From UBA5314 sp040217815 (GTDB lineage Bacteria > Bacillota > Syntrophomonadia > Syntrophomonadales > Syntrophomonadaceae), in NCBI GenBank assembly GCA_040217815.1, contig JBEHWI010000040.1, forward strand, positions 1 through 23,473: a DNA stretch of 23,473 nucleotides, given 5' to 3'. A program made the translations under genes and the position numbers. The number at the start of each line of letters is the position of its first letter. Position 1 is the first letter of the stretch. The notes below the pieces were generated by a model. It saw only the letters and a list, made by a program, of their open reading frames with translations. It did no database searches and was not told the DNA's origin. Below are positions 22,956 through 23,473 of this stretch, piece after piece.

Positions 22956-23405
22956 CTACTCCTTAAGCCACACTTCCACCCGGCCTCCTGCCAGCTGTTC
23001 AGCCTCAAAAACCATCAAGAGCCGCTGCTCTGACTCGATAAACGACAACTGCACTTCGGGATCTTCATCCATATCGTTTAATTGATCGGCAATGTCCGCC
23101 AGAGCCCGGTAAGGCTGGTTCTGCTCTATTAGCTTTAGGTGCGACTGCAGCTTTATATCCTTATACCTTAATAGGATTCCCAGCTCATGCGCAAATAAAA
23201 GGACCTGAAAAAGATAAAGCGCCGCTTCCGGAGCTGTTTTTTCAAACAGAAGGCGCTCAGACATCATACCAGCGTTGATTTGCCCGACATAGGCCGAGAT
23301 TTCCTTAGTTCGCCCCAACTCCGCATATCCGCCGATAACCTGGAGATAATTGCCCAGGTCATGCCTCATCCTGCGGATCAGATCAACCACCTTTGCATCC
23401 TCCAT
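22956..23405 (-). CDS. spo0B: Spo0B-like histidine phosphotransfer protein
   Basis: This 149-residue protein opens with LIRRMRHDLGNYLQVIGGYAELGR, the helix around the phospho-accepting histidine (His15) of the Spo0B/sensor-kinase four-helix-bundle type. In Bacillus, Spo0B relays phosphate from Spo0F to Spo0A at the start of sporulation, and spo0B lies directly upstream of obg, exactly as here. The protein is shorter than Bacillus Spo0B (about 190 residues), and the second half is only loosely like its alpha/beta domain; no ATP-binding motifs are seen. ATG 23405 is preferred, six bases after GGAGGG; the ATG at 23411 touches that ribosome binding site. A true relay role is inferred from motif and synteny. 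Confidence 0.75.
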   Translation of the reverse strand: MEDAKVVDLIRRMRHDLGNYLQVIGGYAELGRTKEISAYVGQINAGMMSERLLFEKTAPEAALYLFQVLLFAHELGILLRYKDIKLQSHLKLIEQNQPYRALADIADQLNDMDEDPEVQLSFIESEQRLLMVFEAEQLAGGRVEVWLKE

Positions 23406-23434
23406 TGCCATCCCTCCAGTTACCTAATAATAGC

Positions 23435-23460
23435 AAAAACCCCCGAAAAACTCCAGGGGT
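23435..23460 (-). terminator. Intrinsic terminator upstream of spo0B-like gene
   Basis: Read on the minus strand, ACCCC (23460-23456) pairs with GGGGT (23443-23439) across a 12-base loop and is followed by a T-run ending at 23435. It would end a gene lying to the right of the window. Clostridia synteny suggests rpmA (L27), but that gene is not in view. Only about 30 bp separates it from the spo0B-like start. Confidence 0.65.
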
Positions 23461-23473
23461 CTTAGTTTTCCTT

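Overview
The window reads as chromosomal backbone of a low-to-middle GC, spore-forming anaerobic Firmicute, most likely a Clostridia relative of the Syntrophomonas/Pelotomaculum/Desulfotomaculum group. This is judged from protein style, gene order, strong AGGAGG-type ribosome binding sites, a T-box riboswitch and a Spo0B-like gene. I cannot place it to species without a database search. No phage, insertion sequence or CRISPR array is visible.

Layout. At 1-44 there is a perfect inverted repeat right at the window edge. The minus strand then carries holA (64-1044). From 1199 to 6912 comes a block of metabolic and transport genes on both strands: an FAD-dependent dehydrogenase, a hotdog thioesterase, a metallo-beta-lactamase-fold hydrolase, a MATE exporter and an amidohydrolase/deaminase. 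comEC and comEA (6909-9836, minus) follow, then a small QueG-like iron-sulfur protein (10016-10822, plus). leuS (11312-13789, plus) has a long leader starting near 10968. A structured-looking region without a convincing gene (13861-14286) separates leuS from nadD-yqeK-rsfS on the minus strand (15969-14287). A plus-strand pair follows: a YkgJ-like cysteine-rich protein and a cysteine-synthase-family enzyme (16173-17865). The right end is minus strand: spo0B-like, obgE, proB and proA, then a DedA/YqaA-PAP2-like membrane fusion (23405-17802).

How it fits together. From general knowledge of Clostridia, spo0B-obg-proB-proA-nadD-yqeK-rsfS and leuS/comEA/comEC/holA are recurring neighbourhoods. The other genes look like insertions into that backbone. 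The housekeeping genes cover ribosome assembly and silencing (obgE, rsfS), NAD synthesis (nadD), proline synthesis (proBA), leucyl-tRNA charging (leuS), the replication clamp loader (holA) and DNA uptake (comEA/comEC).

The most striking feature is the leuS leader. It is a T-box riboswitch with a Leu CUC specifier at 11068-11070. A complete 76-nt tRNA-Ala(GGC) gene (11141-11216) sits inside it, between the Stem II region and the antiterminator, where Stem III normally lies. A six-base helix (11132-11137 with 11220-11225) could close around the tRNA. A leucine-sensing riboswitch that physically contains an alanine tRNA would couple tRNA maturation to riboswitch integrity. It is the best candidate here for something undescribed.
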